A DNA stretch of 58,991 bases from Deltaproteobacteria bacterium. GTDB lineage: Bacteria; Desulfobacterota; Binatia; UBA9968. Position numbers and translations under genes: made by a program. The notes beneath the pieces were generated by a model. It ran no database searches, was not told where the DNA came from, and worked only from the letters and a program-made list of their open reading frames with translations. Below, one piece after another: positions 27,579 to 36,532 of this stretch (the first letter of the stretch is position 1; each line of letters starts with the position of its first letter). The stretch lies in contig JACQUW010000185.1 in the NCBI GenBank assembly GCA_016210115.1, positions 1 through 58,991 of the forward strand. The letters are read 5' to 3'.

Positions 27579-28186
27579 AGCGATTTGACTGTCTTAAGGT
27601 TATCGAATCCTTCATGACGGATGAGGATATAGTTGTCGCCAACGTTGGCAACACATCGCTGGAGTGGCACACGATTCGACCCTCGCCCGCCAATTTGTAC
27701 AACGTCAACCTGGGCCAGTGTACGCCAGTTGGCTTAGGTTTAGCGTTAGCCTTACCTACGAGGAGGGTGATGGCATTCGATGGCGACGGCAACGTTTTAC
27801 TGAATTTAGCGTCTTTGGCTGATGCCGCCTATCTCAGGCCGAGTAATTTCCGGATCATCGTATTTGACAATCAGGCTTACGAGTCTCCTGGATGCCTCCC
27901 CACAGCCACTGCTCATGGAACCGATTTAGAGGCGATTGCAAAGGGCGCTGGAATAAAGAAAACTTTGACGATTCGTAGTCTCGAGGAATTCGTAAACAAG
28001 ATTCAGCTTGTCTTCAACGAAAAAGAGTTCTGCCTTGTTGTGGCGAAGATTGAAACTGGAACGGTTGGGACGCGACCGATCAATATGGATGGGAAACGCA
28101 ACAAGTATCAATTTGCAACGTACATTGAAGATACGGAGAAGAAACCGGTTTTGCGACTCCGCTCGCAATCTCCCCTAGTGGAATAG
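27575..28186 (+). CDS. ThDP decarboxylase beta subunit (PP domain)
   Basis: 203 residues containing the ThDP/Mg motif FDGDGNVLLNLASLADAAYL ending in IIVFDNQAYES, the diphosphate-binding half matching the alpha gene. The ATG overlaps the alpha stop codon, implying stoichiometric co-translation. The C-terminal extension after VGTRPINM is longer than in ComE and Lys/Glu rich. Confidence 0.86.
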   Translation: MKRFDCLKVIESFMTDEDIVVANVGNTSLEWHTIRPSPANLYNVNLGQCTPVGLGLALALPTRRVMAFDGDGNVLLNLASLADAAYLRPSNFRIIVFDNQAYESPGCLPTATAHGTDLEAIAKGAGIKKTLTIRSLEEFVNKIQLVFNEKEFCLVVAKIETGTVGTRPINMDGKRNKYQFATYIEDTEKKPVLRLRSQSPLVE

Positions 28187-28230
28187 AAAAGAAGAGTATA
28201 GGCGAATCACATTTCAGCAAGGAGTAGAGC

Positions 28231-28407
28231 ATGGAACTTTGCAGGTCGAGTCGGTTTCTATTCCGAGTTTCCGGCAATGCTTTTCTGGCTTGTGCTCTAT
28301 TCATTATTGCGGCTCGATCCGACGCTGCCTGGTCGAAGAGGTCCAAGGAGGAGGATAGTAGTTCATGTCAAGAACATTCTGTTTTCAGAATGGCGGAAGG
28401 CACCTGA
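28231..28407 (+). pseudogene. Signal-peptide remnant, probably of a lost solute-binding protein
   Basis: AAGGAG site then a 58-codon frame beginning MELCRSSRFLFRVSGNAFLA with core CALFIIAARSDAA, a secretion leader resembling that of the binding protein at 24413. After the cleavage region the sequence becomes low-sense (SKEEDSSSCQEH) and stops. Most likely the mature domain was deleted. It could alternatively be a small secreted peptide. Confidence 0.45.
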
Positions 28408-28449
28408 GTCGCGTGGGTTTCTTTTAAAAGAAAAAGGAGGAAGAAGGCT

Positions 28450-28554
28450 GTGAACTGGTACGAAAGATACGTAAAGGGCATTGCGGATCAGGTCAATCTT
28501 AGAAAGAATCCCGCAATTGTTTGAAAAAGGGACCTGAAATGGGAGAAGACAGGC
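28450..28554 (+). pseudogene. Detached N-terminus of the cupin gene, ended by in-frame TGA
   Basis: GTG at 28450 has a strong AAAGGAGG site and opens MNWYERYVKGIADQVNLRKN then PAIV, followed by TGA at 28522. The same frame continues KRDLKWEKTG into the ATG of the cupin at 28555 with no shift. The best-placed ribosome-binding site is therefore cut off from the cupin domain by a single stop codon. Confidence 0.65.
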
Positions 28555-28896
28555 ATGGCGCCCTCGGCGATCATAATGCATCCCAGGATTAATGGGTCTG
28601 TCGCACAAACGTTAATGGCTTTCATGGCAGAAATCCCCGCCGGTGGCAAAAGCGGCCGGCATCGGCACAACAGCGAGGCGATCATCCATATTTTACAGGG
28701 GAGAGGGTACAGCGTTTTTGAAGGGGTGCGCTATGAGTGGGAGGCGGGGGACACTATTTCACCTCCAGTCAATCAATGGCACCAGCATTTTAACTCAGAC
28801 AACGAAAAAGCGGTTATTTACCTGGCCGTAACCAATGATCCTTTACTTGAAGCCATGGGAATACTGGTGGAAGAACCTGGAGAACTCATCGAATAA
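28555..28896 (+). CDS. Cupin-domain protein (dioxygenase-like or binding), possibly 5'-interrupted
   Basis: 113 residues from the ATG at 28555, with GGGAGAAG upstream. One cupin barrel: metal ligands HRHNSEA (HxH...E) and VNQWHQHF, with the turn GRGYSVFEGVRYEWEAGD typical of gentisate-dioxygenase-like cupins. The gene may originally have started at 28450. If so, the protein now lacks about 35 N-terminal residues. Related in style to the bicupin at 39070. Role in the island unknown. Confidence 0.75.
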   Translation: MAPSAIIMHPRINGSVAQTLMAFMAEIPAGGKSGRHRHNSEAIIHILQGRGYSVFEGVRYEWEAGDTISPPVNQWHQHFNSDNEKAVIYLAVTNDPLLEAMGILVEEPGELIE

Positions 28897-28971
28897 GGCC
28901 AATCCCTTTATGAAATATTATCGCAGGAAACGGAGAGGAACGGATTCTTCTTGCGCCGCCTTGGTGAGCCG

Positions 28972-31251
28972 ATGACCAGAGTCATAAGCAAACCGGTCGC
29001 GCGGATCGACGGGGATGAAAAGGTATCCGGGAAGGCTCGTTTCACGGCTGACGTCGCTTCTGCTGGAATGCTTTGGGGATTGACCCTGCGGAGTCCACTC
29101 CCTCACGCCAAAATCTTGCATATTGACGTGAGTCGGGCAACGTCCTTGGTTGGAGTAAAAGCCGTGCTGACCGGTCTGGATCTCCCTGACATGCGAATCG
29201 GACGGCAAATCAGAGACCTCCCGATTTTGGCCCGCGAGAAGGTGCGATTTGTCGGTGAAAAGGTTGCTGCGGTTGCGGCCGAAGAGAAAGACGTAGCCGA
29301 AGAAGCGCTATCACTGATTGAGGTCGACTATGATGAGCTGCCGGCTGTTTTTGATCCTCTTTCAGCCATGGAAGACAGTGCGCCCATCATTCACGAAAAT
29401 CCGAGCGCTTACGAGGGAGCTCCGCAGCTCACCCAAAAGATCAACAATGTCGTCTCCTTGACGACAAAGGCAAAGGGGGACGCTGAGATTGGGTTAACAG
29501 AGTCCGACAGGGTGTTCGAACACACCTTCAAGACCCCCTTTGTCCACCAAGCTTACATGGAGCCGCATGCCTGTGCCTGTGCCATTGACGCAGCGGGTAA
29601 GATCCATATCTGGGCCTCAAACAAGTCTCCGTTCCTGTTGCGAGCCCAGGTTGCGGCGGCTCTGGGAGTTTCGGCCGACGATGTGATTGTCCATCTCATG
29701 CCTGTAGGAGGTGATTTTGGAGGGAAAGGTTCCCCAATGGACGCTCCCTTATGTTATCACCTCGCCAAGGCCTCAGGGCACGCTGTCAAGATGGTTATGA
29801 GTTACACCGAAGAATTAATGGCTGGCAACCCCAGGCACGCTTCGGTCATAACCCTCAGAACTGGGGTCAAAAAAAATGGCGATCTTCAGGCGATGCAGAT
29901 TAAATGCCTGTTCGACAGTGGAGCCTATGCGGCCTTCAAACCCATTCCGGACGTGAATCTGGCGGCAGCCCGAACGGCAGGCGGGATCGCCTATCGGATG
30001 CCGGCTATACAGATCGACAGCTATTGCATTTATACGAACAACGTTCCCTGCGGGCATATGAGAGGTCCTGGTTATCCGCAGATCGCTTTTGCCATCGAAT
30101 CGCAGATGGACATCGTTGCCAGGGCTCTGGGGATCGACCCGATTGAATTTAGAATGCGAAACCTTGTCAACGAAGGCGATGAGCCGCCGCTTGGCGGCCG
30201 CTGGGAAGGGATAAAGGCGAAAGAAACCTTGAGTCGGGCAGCGGAGGCGTCGGGGTGGAAAACCCTAAAGAAACGTCCCTATGTCGGTCGAGGAGTGGCG
30301 GTGATCCAGAAGAGTCCTGGGATGAGTGCAACGGGAGCAAACATTGTCATCGATTCCTCCGGGCATGTTACGCTTCGGATGGGAGTTCCAGAACAGGGAA
30401 GTGGCTCGCACACGATCCTTCGACAGATCATAGCGGAGGAACTTGGGATTCTTCTGGAGCTAGTGTCTATCGAAACGGGGGCCACAGACGCCATACCCGA
30501 CAGCGGCTGGGGTTCGGGCGCCAGTTCCGTCAGCCATTCCATGGGACAAGCTGCGGTCAAAGCCGCTAAGGAAGTGCGGGCTCAGTTGCTGGCCGAGGCA
30601 GCAGAGCTGTTTGGCGTGGAGGAGCGACTCGTCTCTCTCGAAAACGGCGACTTTTTGATTCGCGGGGTCGCGGAACAAAAGCGGATCCCCTTCCAAAAGC
30701 TGGTATCTCGCTTGGTGGCTGCGCGGGGAAGGTCTTATGATGTGACCGTGGTTTACGATATGAGCGCTGGAATGAAGGGGGAATTTTCATTTTCTGGCGT
30801 GACCTCTTTTTGCGCTCAGGTCGCTGAGGTGGAGGTTGATGCGGAAACAGGGCGAATCGCCGTCACGAAGATCACCACCGCTCACGACGTTGGCACCATC
30901 CTCAACCCGATGACGCATCAAGGGCAAATCGAGGGAGGGCTCATTCAAGGGATCGGTTTTGCTGTCATGGAGGACCTATGCGCAGAGACTGGGCGAGCTC
31001 TCACTTTGAATTTGGGAGATTACAGAATTCCTACAGCGAGAGATATCCCCAGGCTCAAGACCCATTTGGTGCAGAATCCGTCGGGACCGGTCCCCTACCA
31101 CGGCAAGGCCATCGGCGAAATTAGCATTGTGCCGGTTGCGGCAGCCATCGGAAACGCCATCTACGATGCTACCGGCGTCCGTCTTTTTACGCTTCCATTT
31201 ACAGCGGAAAAAGTTTACTGGGGACTAAAAGGGAGACTCCAGCCAGGATGA
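28972..31251 (+). CDS. Molybdenum hydroxylase large subunit 1 (CoxL/xanthine dehydrogenase family)
   Basis: About 759 residues from the ATG at 28972; a TTG at 28951 is the alternative. The family start is ISKPVARIDGDEKVSGKARF, with the moco loop VGGDFGGKGSPMDAP, the active-site region NVPCGHMRGPGYPQ and the catalytic Glu in KAIGEISIVPVAAAIGNAIY. The CO-dehydrogenase form-I loop AYRCSFR is absent, so this is not a CO oxidiser. The enzyme should hydroxylate a carbon next to nitrogen, or an aldehyde, using Mo-cytosine-dinucleotide-type cofactor. Partner subunits follow. Confidence 0.92.
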   Translation: MTRVISKPVARIDGDEKVSGKARFTADVASAGMLWGLTLRSPLPHAKILHIDVSRATSLVGVKAVLTGLDLPDMRIGRQIRDLPILAREKVRFVGEKVAAVAAEEKDVAEEALSLIEVDYDELPAVFDPLSAMEDSAPIIHENPSAYEGAPQLTQKINNVVSLTTKAKGDAEIGLTESDRVFEHTFKTPFVHQAYMEPHACACAIDAAGKIHIWASNKSPFLLRAQVAAALGVSADDVIVHLMPVGGDFGGKGSPMDAPLCYHLAKASGHAVKMVMSYTEELMAGNPRHASVITLRTGVKKNGDLQAMQIKCLFDSGAYAAFKPIPDVNLAAARTAGGIAYRMPAIQIDSYCIYTNNVPCGHMRGPGYPQIAFAIESQMDIVARALGIDPIEFRMRNLVNEGDEPPLGGRWEGIKAKETLSRAAEASGWKTLKKRPYVGRGVAVIQKSPGMSATGANIVIDSSGHVTLRMGVPEQGSGSHTILRQIIAEELGILLELVSIETGATDAIPDSGWGSGASSVSHSMGQAAVKAAKEVRAQLLAEAAELFGVEERLVSLENGDFLIRGVAEQKRIPFQKLVSRLVAARGRSYDVTVVYDMSAGMKGEFSFSGVTSFCAQVAEVEVDAETGRIAVTKITTAHDVGTILNPMTHQGQIEGGLIQGIGFAVMEDLCAETGRALTLNLGDYRIPTARDIPRLKTHLVQNPSGPVPYHGKAIGEISIVPVAAAIGNAIYDATGVRLFTLPFTAEKVYWGLKGRLQPG

Positions 31252-31354
31252 TTCCGTCCTGATAGCGATCGAGCCGAGCTTAAACGGCTTGAACGTTTTG
31301 AACTGCGGTTGATCGCGGGCCGGCTCACTCCATAGATACGAAGGGGAAGATTGC

Positions 31355-32236
31355 ATGGTTATTGATTATTTCGAACCAACTACTGTAAGCGAAACGGTGT
31401 CTCTTCTTGCTAAATACGGAGATGACGCCTCTGTAATCGCCGGCGGCCAATCCTTACTGGTAATGATGCGGCAACGATTGGTCTCTCCCAAGTACCTGAT
31501 AAGCTTAAAAAAAGTTGGAGAGTTGAACGGAGTTCAAGAAGATGCCAGCGGCAACTTGTCGATCGGAGCCGCGACCACTCACAGAGACGCTTTCACTTCT
31601 CCGGTGCTTCGACGGGGCGTGCCGCTGTTGTGCCAGGCCGCGTCAAAAGTGGGTTCCACTGCGATCCGAAATCTGGGAACCATCGGAGGCAACATCTGTC
31701 ACAATGAATTGGGAGCAGACCCGCCACAGGCCCTTCTTGCCCTTAACGCGAAAGCTGTCTGCGTAGGGGCAACGGGGGAAAGAACCATACCGCTAGAGAA
31801 GTTTTTCACAGGCTACTTCGAGACGGCTATGAATCCTGGAGAGGTCCTAAAAATGATAGAGATTCCGTCACCGCCTCCGGGTACAGTCGGCGTCTATTTG
31901 AAGCATGCTCTTAGAGCTGGGGACCTTGCAATTGTGGGGGTCGCGGTTCTACTAGGTCTGGAAACGCCAAGTAAAAAGTGTCGCGAGATTCGAATCGGAC
32001 TGGGAGGTGTTGCGTCTGTTCCTTTGCGGGCTTACAAGGCGGAACAGCTACTGCAAGGGAGTGTCATCGGAGCGGACGTCGTTAACGAGGCCGCCTATGT
32101 GGCCATGTCGGAGGTCGATCCTGTATCTGATACCCACGGTTCAGCCGATTATAGAAGGAAAATGGTTGGTGTATTTCTAAAACGGGCGATTCGGCAGGCC
32201 GCGGATGCCGCCTCAAAGCCAGGGAGCGATGTATGA
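31355..32236 (+). CDS. Molybdenum hydroxylase FAD subunit (CoxM-like)
   Basis: 293 residues. FAD contacts are AGGQSLLVMMRQRL and TIGGNICHNELGADPPQALL, with a CO_deh_flav_C tail. It carries electrons from the 2Fe-2S clusters to the acceptor. Its stop overlaps the ATG of the small subunit by 4 bp. It lies between two different large subunits that probably share it. Confidence 0.92.
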   Translation: MVIDYFEPTTVSETVSLLAKYGDDASVIAGGQSLLVMMRQRLVSPKYLISLKKVGELNGVQEDASGNLSIGAATTHRDAFTSPVLRRGVPLLCQAASKVGSTAIRNLGTIGGNICHNELGADPPQALLALNAKAVCVGATGERTIPLEKFFTGYFETAMNPGEVLKMIEIPSPPPGTVGVYLKHALRAGDLAIVGVAVLLGLETPSKKCREIRIGLGGVASVPLRAYKAEQLLQGSVIGADVVNEAAYVAMSEVDPVSDTHGSADYRRKMVGVFLKRAIRQAADAASKPGSDV

Positions 32237-32700
32237 AGCGACCAATTCATTTGAAAATAAATGCCCAAGAACTTGAAGTGGTGGTTGAGGCTGGTGATCT
32301 TTTGCTGGATGTCCTGCGGGAGAAGCTGTTCTTGACCGGAGCGCGCCGCGGTTGCGACACGAGCCACTGCGGGGCGTGCACGGTTATCATGGGAGGGAAG
32401 CTTGTGCATTCTTGCCTTGTACTTGCTCTAAGTGCCGTAGGGCAGGAAATCAGCACGATAGAGGGACTGGAGACGGATGGCAAACTACATCCTCTCCAGG
32501 AGGCCTTTATTCGATACGGCGCATTCCAGTGCGGCTATTGCACGCCGGGAATGATATTAGCCGGAAAAGCATTGCTGGACGAGAGTCCGCGCCCGACCGA
32601 GGAGGAAATCAAAAGATCATTGGATGGCAACTTGTGCCGCTGCACGGGCTATCAGAAAATCATACAGGCCATTCTCGCAGTCGCTGAAGGAAAAGTATAG
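32233..32700 (+). CDS. Molybdenum hydroxylase 2Fe-2S subunit (CoxS-like)
   Basis: 155 residues. Plant-type 2Fe-2S cluster CDTSHCGACTV plus the Cys in LVHSCL. The second, helical-domain cluster is FQCGYCTPGMIL and LCRCTGYQKI. Length and order match CoxS/XdhC. It overlaps the FAD subunit and lies 9 bp before large subunit 2. Confidence 0.94.
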   Translation: MKRPIHLKINAQELEVVVEAGDLLLDVLREKLFLTGARRGCDTSHCGACTVIMGGKLVHSCLVLALSAVGQEISTIEGLETDGKLHPLQEAFIRYGAFQCGYCTPGMILAGKALLDESPRPTEEEIKRSLDGNLCRCTGYQKIIQAILAVAEGKV

Positions 32701-32709
32701 GAGGGGAAG

Positions 32710-35013
32710 ATGGCGTCTGGACTTAAGATCATTGGGCACTCGATGCCGAGGCTGGATGCGAAGGAGATCGTTACCGGAAGGGTGAAATTTGGAGTTGATA
32801 TTACCCTACCGGGGATGTTGTATGGAAAAGTTCTGCGAAGTCCCATTCCCCATGGGCGCATCCTTTCCCTCGATGTCAGTGAGGCGGAGCGTCTGCCCGG
32901 CGTTGTTGCGTTTGTCACGGCCAAGGATGTCCCCGCCAATCGCTTCGGCTTTGCTGTAAAGGATGAGACCGTTTTTGCGACTGACAAGGTAAGATACATT
33001 GGGGACGCTGTTGCCGCTGTTGCCGCGGTGGATGAGAAGACGGCTTCAAGGGCGGCGGAACTCATTCACGTGGAATATCAGGAGCTCCCGGCAGTTTTTG
33101 ATCCCGAGGCGGCAATGCAGAAAGATGCTCCTCTTATTCACCCGGAGATGTTGAAATACAAGCCGGCCCGTCTTCTCATAGGGGCGTGGAATCCAGTGGA
33201 AGCTACCAATATTGTTCACCGGGCGGAGTTTAACAAGGGAGATGTGGAAAAGGCTTTCAGCGAAGCAGATCTGATATTTGAGGATACTTTCGCCACAAAA
33301 CAGACTCACCATTGCTACATTGAGCCTCACGCCGTGGTTGCGAAAGCCGATTTTGATCGGGTTACGGTTTGGAGCTGCGCCCAACAAGCCTTTCCGCTTC
33401 GGTCCTGTCTTGCAGAGATCTTTGGTTTGGCCGAAAGCAAGATACGAGTCATAGTGACAAAAGTTGGGGGTGGGTTTGGAGGCAAGATCGCTCCCCGTTT
33501 GGAGCCGTACGCCGTTGCATTATCAATGAAAAGTCGCAAGCCGGTAAAAATCGTCATGACGCGGATTGAGGAATTTACCGCTTCCGCGGGTTCGGCACCG
33601 GCTGTCACGACTGTGAAGACAGGAGTGAATAAAGACGGGCGCCTTGTGGCGAGGGAGATGAGAATGGTCTACGAGACGGGCGCCTATGCCGAAGGGCTGC
33701 CGCCAAGCAACCGGGCCCTGAAGGATTCGTCAGGCCCTTACAAAATTCCGAATATCAGAATTAGTTCGACGCTTGTCTATACGAACAAGCTTCGCGCTAC
33801 TCCGCTTCGTGGCTTAGGAGTACCGGAGGCCATGTGGGCGGTTGAGTCGCAAATGGACATGATCGCATTGAAAATCGGAATCGATCCGGTTGAGTTGCGC
33901 CTGATGAATGCTTTGGACGAAGGGGATCTTGGCCCGAATGGTGACGTGGTGCATGGCGTTTCGGTGAAATCTTGCCTAAGAAAGGCCGCCGAAGCCATCC
34001 GCTGGGGGCAGCCTATCGACCACCCGCTAAGGGGGCGCGCAGTGGTGGCTATACACAAATCCCCCACGACGTATGGGAGCATGTCTGGGGCTGCGGTGAG
34101 CGTCAATGAAGACGGCACTATAGGGCTGTTTGTTGGGGCATCAGACATTGGGCAAGGGTCGGACACTGTTTTGGCTCAGATCGCAGCAGAGGAACTGGGT
34201 GTGTCATTGGAAGAGGTAAGTGTAACCAGTGGCGATACTGGGTCAGCTCCTTTTGACCAGGGCACTTTCTCCAGTCGGGTGACACTCTACACCGGGACTG
34301 CCGTGCGCTCTGCAGCGCAAGATGCCAAGAAGCGGCTTAAAGAGATTGCGTCTCGGATGTTGGAGATCGCAGAGGATGACTTGGACGTAGCAGACAAGTG
34401 TGTCTTCGCTGTGGGGACGCCCGAAAAACGGGTTACCTTCGAAGATATCATGAAGCATTGCCACAATTATGAAGGAGTCATCTTGGGAAGGGGGTGGGGA
34501 GGAGGCAAGGGAGACTGGCCTGGACTGGCGCACAGGAAGGACTCAAAAGAGGCCGCGCCGGGATGGAAATATGGCGCCCAGGCGGTCGAGGTTGAGGTTG
34601 ACCCTGAGACTGGCGTTGTCAAGGTTTTGAAGTTGGTCTCGGTACATGATGTCGGGCGGGCGCTGAATCCGTTGGCAGTAGAAGGTCAAATCGAAGGCGG
34701 GGCAATAATCGGCATGGGTTTTGGTCTGTTTGAGGAACTCAGCTACGATCAGGGCAAGGTCTCTAACCCAACGTTTATGGATTACCTGATCCCCACGGCT
34801 CTCGAAATCCCCAGGATAATTCCGGTAGTAGTTGAGCAACCCCTACCTGAAGGGCCTTTCGGAGCCAAAGGGATTGGCGAACTTTCTTTGCTTGGCGTAG
34901 CGCCGGCCATAGCGAACGCGATCTATAATGCAGTCGGGGTTAGAATGAGGGATCTCCCCCTCAAACCGGAAAAGGTGCTTGCTGCAATGGAAGAAAAGCA
35001 TGCTCAGCGCTGA
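32710..35013 (+). CDS. Molybdenum hydroxylase large subunit 2
   Basis: 767 residues, GAGGGGAAG site. It opens IGHSMPRLDAKEIVTGRVKF; the moco loop is VGGGFGGKIAPRLEP, the active-site segment RATPLRGLGVPEAMWAVESQ, and the catalytic Glu lies in AKGIGELSLLGVAPAIANAI. It is clearly diverged from large subunit 1, whose equivalent loop is CGHMRGPGYPQ, implying a different substrate. It is the copy immediately attached to the FAD and Fe-S genes. Confidence 0.92.
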   Translation: MASGLKIIGHSMPRLDAKEIVTGRVKFGVDITLPGMLYGKVLRSPIPHGRILSLDVSEAERLPGVVAFVTAKDVPANRFGFAVKDETVFATDKVRYIGDAVAAVAAVDEKTASRAAELIHVEYQELPAVFDPEAAMQKDAPLIHPEMLKYKPARLLIGAWNPVEATNIVHRAEFNKGDVEKAFSEADLIFEDTFATKQTHHCYIEPHAVVAKADFDRVTVWSCAQQAFPLRSCLAEIFGLAESKIRVIVTKVGGGFGGKIAPRLEPYAVALSMKSRKPVKIVMTRIEEFTASAGSAPAVTTVKTGVNKDGRLVAREMRMVYETGAYAEGLPPSNRALKDSSGPYKIPNIRISSTLVYTNKLRATPLRGLGVPEAMWAVESQMDMIALKIGIDPVELRLMNALDEGDLGPNGDVVHGVSVKSCLRKAAEAIRWGQPIDHPLRGRAVVAIHKSPTTYGSMSGAAVSVNEDGTIGLFVGASDIGQGSDTVLAQIAAEELGVSLEEVSVTSGDTGSAPFDQGTFSSRVTLYTGTAVRSAAQDAKKRLKEIASRMLEIAEDDLDVADKCVFAVGTPEKRVTFEDIMKHCHNYEGVILGRGWGGGKGDWPGLAHRKDSKEAAPGWKYGAQAVEVEVDPETGVVKVLKLVSVHDVGRALNPLAVEGQIEGGAIIGMGFGLFEELSYDQGKVSNPTFMDYLIPTALEIPRIIPVVVEQPLPEGPFGAKGIGELSLLGVAPAIANAIYNAVGVRMRDLPLKPEKVLAAMEEKHAQR

Positions 35014-35070
35014 CATTTGGACCAGATGCGCAGCTGAGGTGAACCGGGAGAGAGAAAAGGAGAGGTGGAT

Positions 35071-36438
35071 ATGGAGTTTGATCTGCTTATTAAAGACGGG
35101 CGGATAGTTACCCCTTTAGGCGTTAGCTACGGAGATATCGGGATAAGGGACGGAAGGATAGCAGCAATCGCTGGTCCAGATTCTCAACTGGCCGCGTCAT
35201 CGACTTTAGATGCAGAGGGACGGTATGTTATCCCTGGGATTGTCGATCCACACGTTCATCTCGCTTCGAGAAATCCTTTTCCGGACGATGTTCGGACCGA
35301 GAGCCGGGCCGCCGCGGCAGGAGGGGTTACCACTATCGGTGTTCATCTGAATGTGAAAGGCGAGAACTTGATTGCGGGGTTTGAGCGTGGTGCATTTGAG
35401 GATTGCAAAAAGGATTTCGAGAGCAACTCCGCTGTGGACGGGTTCTTTCACGTGCCGATCAAAGACGAACGCAGCTTCCAGGAGATGCCCGTTTACCCGA
35501 AGATCGGGATTACTTCTTACAAGCTCACCTGGGGCGAAGTCGGCGCCGCCGGAGACGTGGGTCTCTACAGAGTCATGGAGAGACTTAGCGAGCTTGGAGA
35601 CCGCGTCCGCGGCATTATTCACGCCGAAAACCGCGAGATCGCGGCTTTTTTGGCTGACAGGCTGGTGTCCCAGGGCCGAAAGGACTTTCCAGCATGGAAC
35701 GAATCCAGACCCTGGTTCTGCGAAGCCGAATTCATGGAGAAATCGATTCTCTTCGCCGAGGTCACAAAGTGTCCGATCTATTTCGAGCACGTAACCATCG
35801 GCAGAGCCATGGAGATCCTGACGCGGGCCAAACTGAGAGGAGTCAACGTCAAAGCAGAAACCTGCCCGCAATATCTGACACTGACCAGCGCGGAAAAGGG
35901 CGTCCTGCCGTCCTTTCCGCCCTACGGCCATGTCAATCCTCCGCTACGAGACAAACAAAGCAATGATCTGCTTTGGGAAGGGATTGCCAAAGGAATCATC
36001 GATTGCATAGGGTCCGATCACGCGCCGTACACGACGGAACAAAAAGGCGATGACCTGTGGGCCGCCCCTCCCGGCATCGGGAACATTATGGAGCTGACCC
36101 TTCCTCTCCTGCTGAGCGAGGGCGTGAACAAGGGCCGGATCTCCATCGAGAAATTAGTGGAGATCTGCTGCTATGCTCCGGCGAAAATCTTCGGCGTCTA
36201 TCCAAAAAAGGGAGCGATCGCGGTCGGCGCCGACGCCGACCTGGTCATTGTGGATGACAGCGAAAGGCGAAAAGTCTCGGCCAAAAAACTCCACTCGCTG
36301 TGTGACTGGACCGTCTACGAAGGCTGGGAGCTCAAGGGGTGGCCTGTGGCGACCCTTCTTCGCGGGAAGCCGGTAGCCAAAAAGGGCGAAATCATGGCCG
36401 AACCCGGAACCGGGAGATGGCTACCCCGGCCATGTTAA
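35071..36438 (+). CDS. Cyclic amidohydrolase (dihydropyrimidinase/hydantoinase/dihydroorotase family)
   Basis: About 455 residues from the ATG at 35071; a GTG at 35065 sits too close to the AAGGAG site. Binuclear-metal residues: DPHVHL, the carbamylated Lys in ITSYKLTWG, His in IIHAEN and YFEHVTI, and Asp in IGSDHAPY. The family opens cyclic amides such as hydantoins, dihydropyrimidines and lactam-like rings. Placed between Mo-hydroxylase and UbiD genes, it suggests an N-heterocyclic ring is opened in this pathway. Confidence 0.9.
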   Translation: MEFDLLIKDGRIVTPLGVSYGDIGIRDGRIAAIAGPDSQLAASSTLDAEGRYVIPGIVDPHVHLASRNPFPDDVRTESRAAAAGGVTTIGVHLNVKGENLIAGFERGAFEDCKKDFESNSAVDGFFHVPIKDERSFQEMPVYPKIGITSYKLTWGEVGAAGDVGLYRVMERLSELGDRVRGIIHAENREIAAFLADRLVSQGRKDFPAWNESRPWFCEAEFMEKSILFAEVTKCPIYFEHVTIGRAMEILTRAKLRGVNVKAETCPQYLTLTSAEKGVLPSFPPYGHVNPPLRDKQSNDLLWEGIAKGIIDCIGSDHAPYTTEQKGDDLWAAPPGIGNIMELTLPLLLSEGVNKGRISIEKLVEICCYAPAKIFGVYPKKGAIAVGADADLVIVDDSERRKVSAKKLHSLCDWTVYEGWELKGWPVATLLRGKPVAKKGEIMAEPGTGRWLPRPC

Positions 36439-36532
36439 GAGAGGCTGTATCGGGGCCTAAGGAGCATGGAGTCATAACAAGAGCGTTTGCTAATAGAAGA
36501 ATCGAGTTTTTCACGGAGTGTGAGGAGTTGAA

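Noticed and set aside
28951..31251. CO dehydrogenase (CoxL form I) identity for the Mo-hydroxylases
   Set aside because: Neither large subunit has the AYRCSFR active-site loop required of form I CO dehydrogenase.
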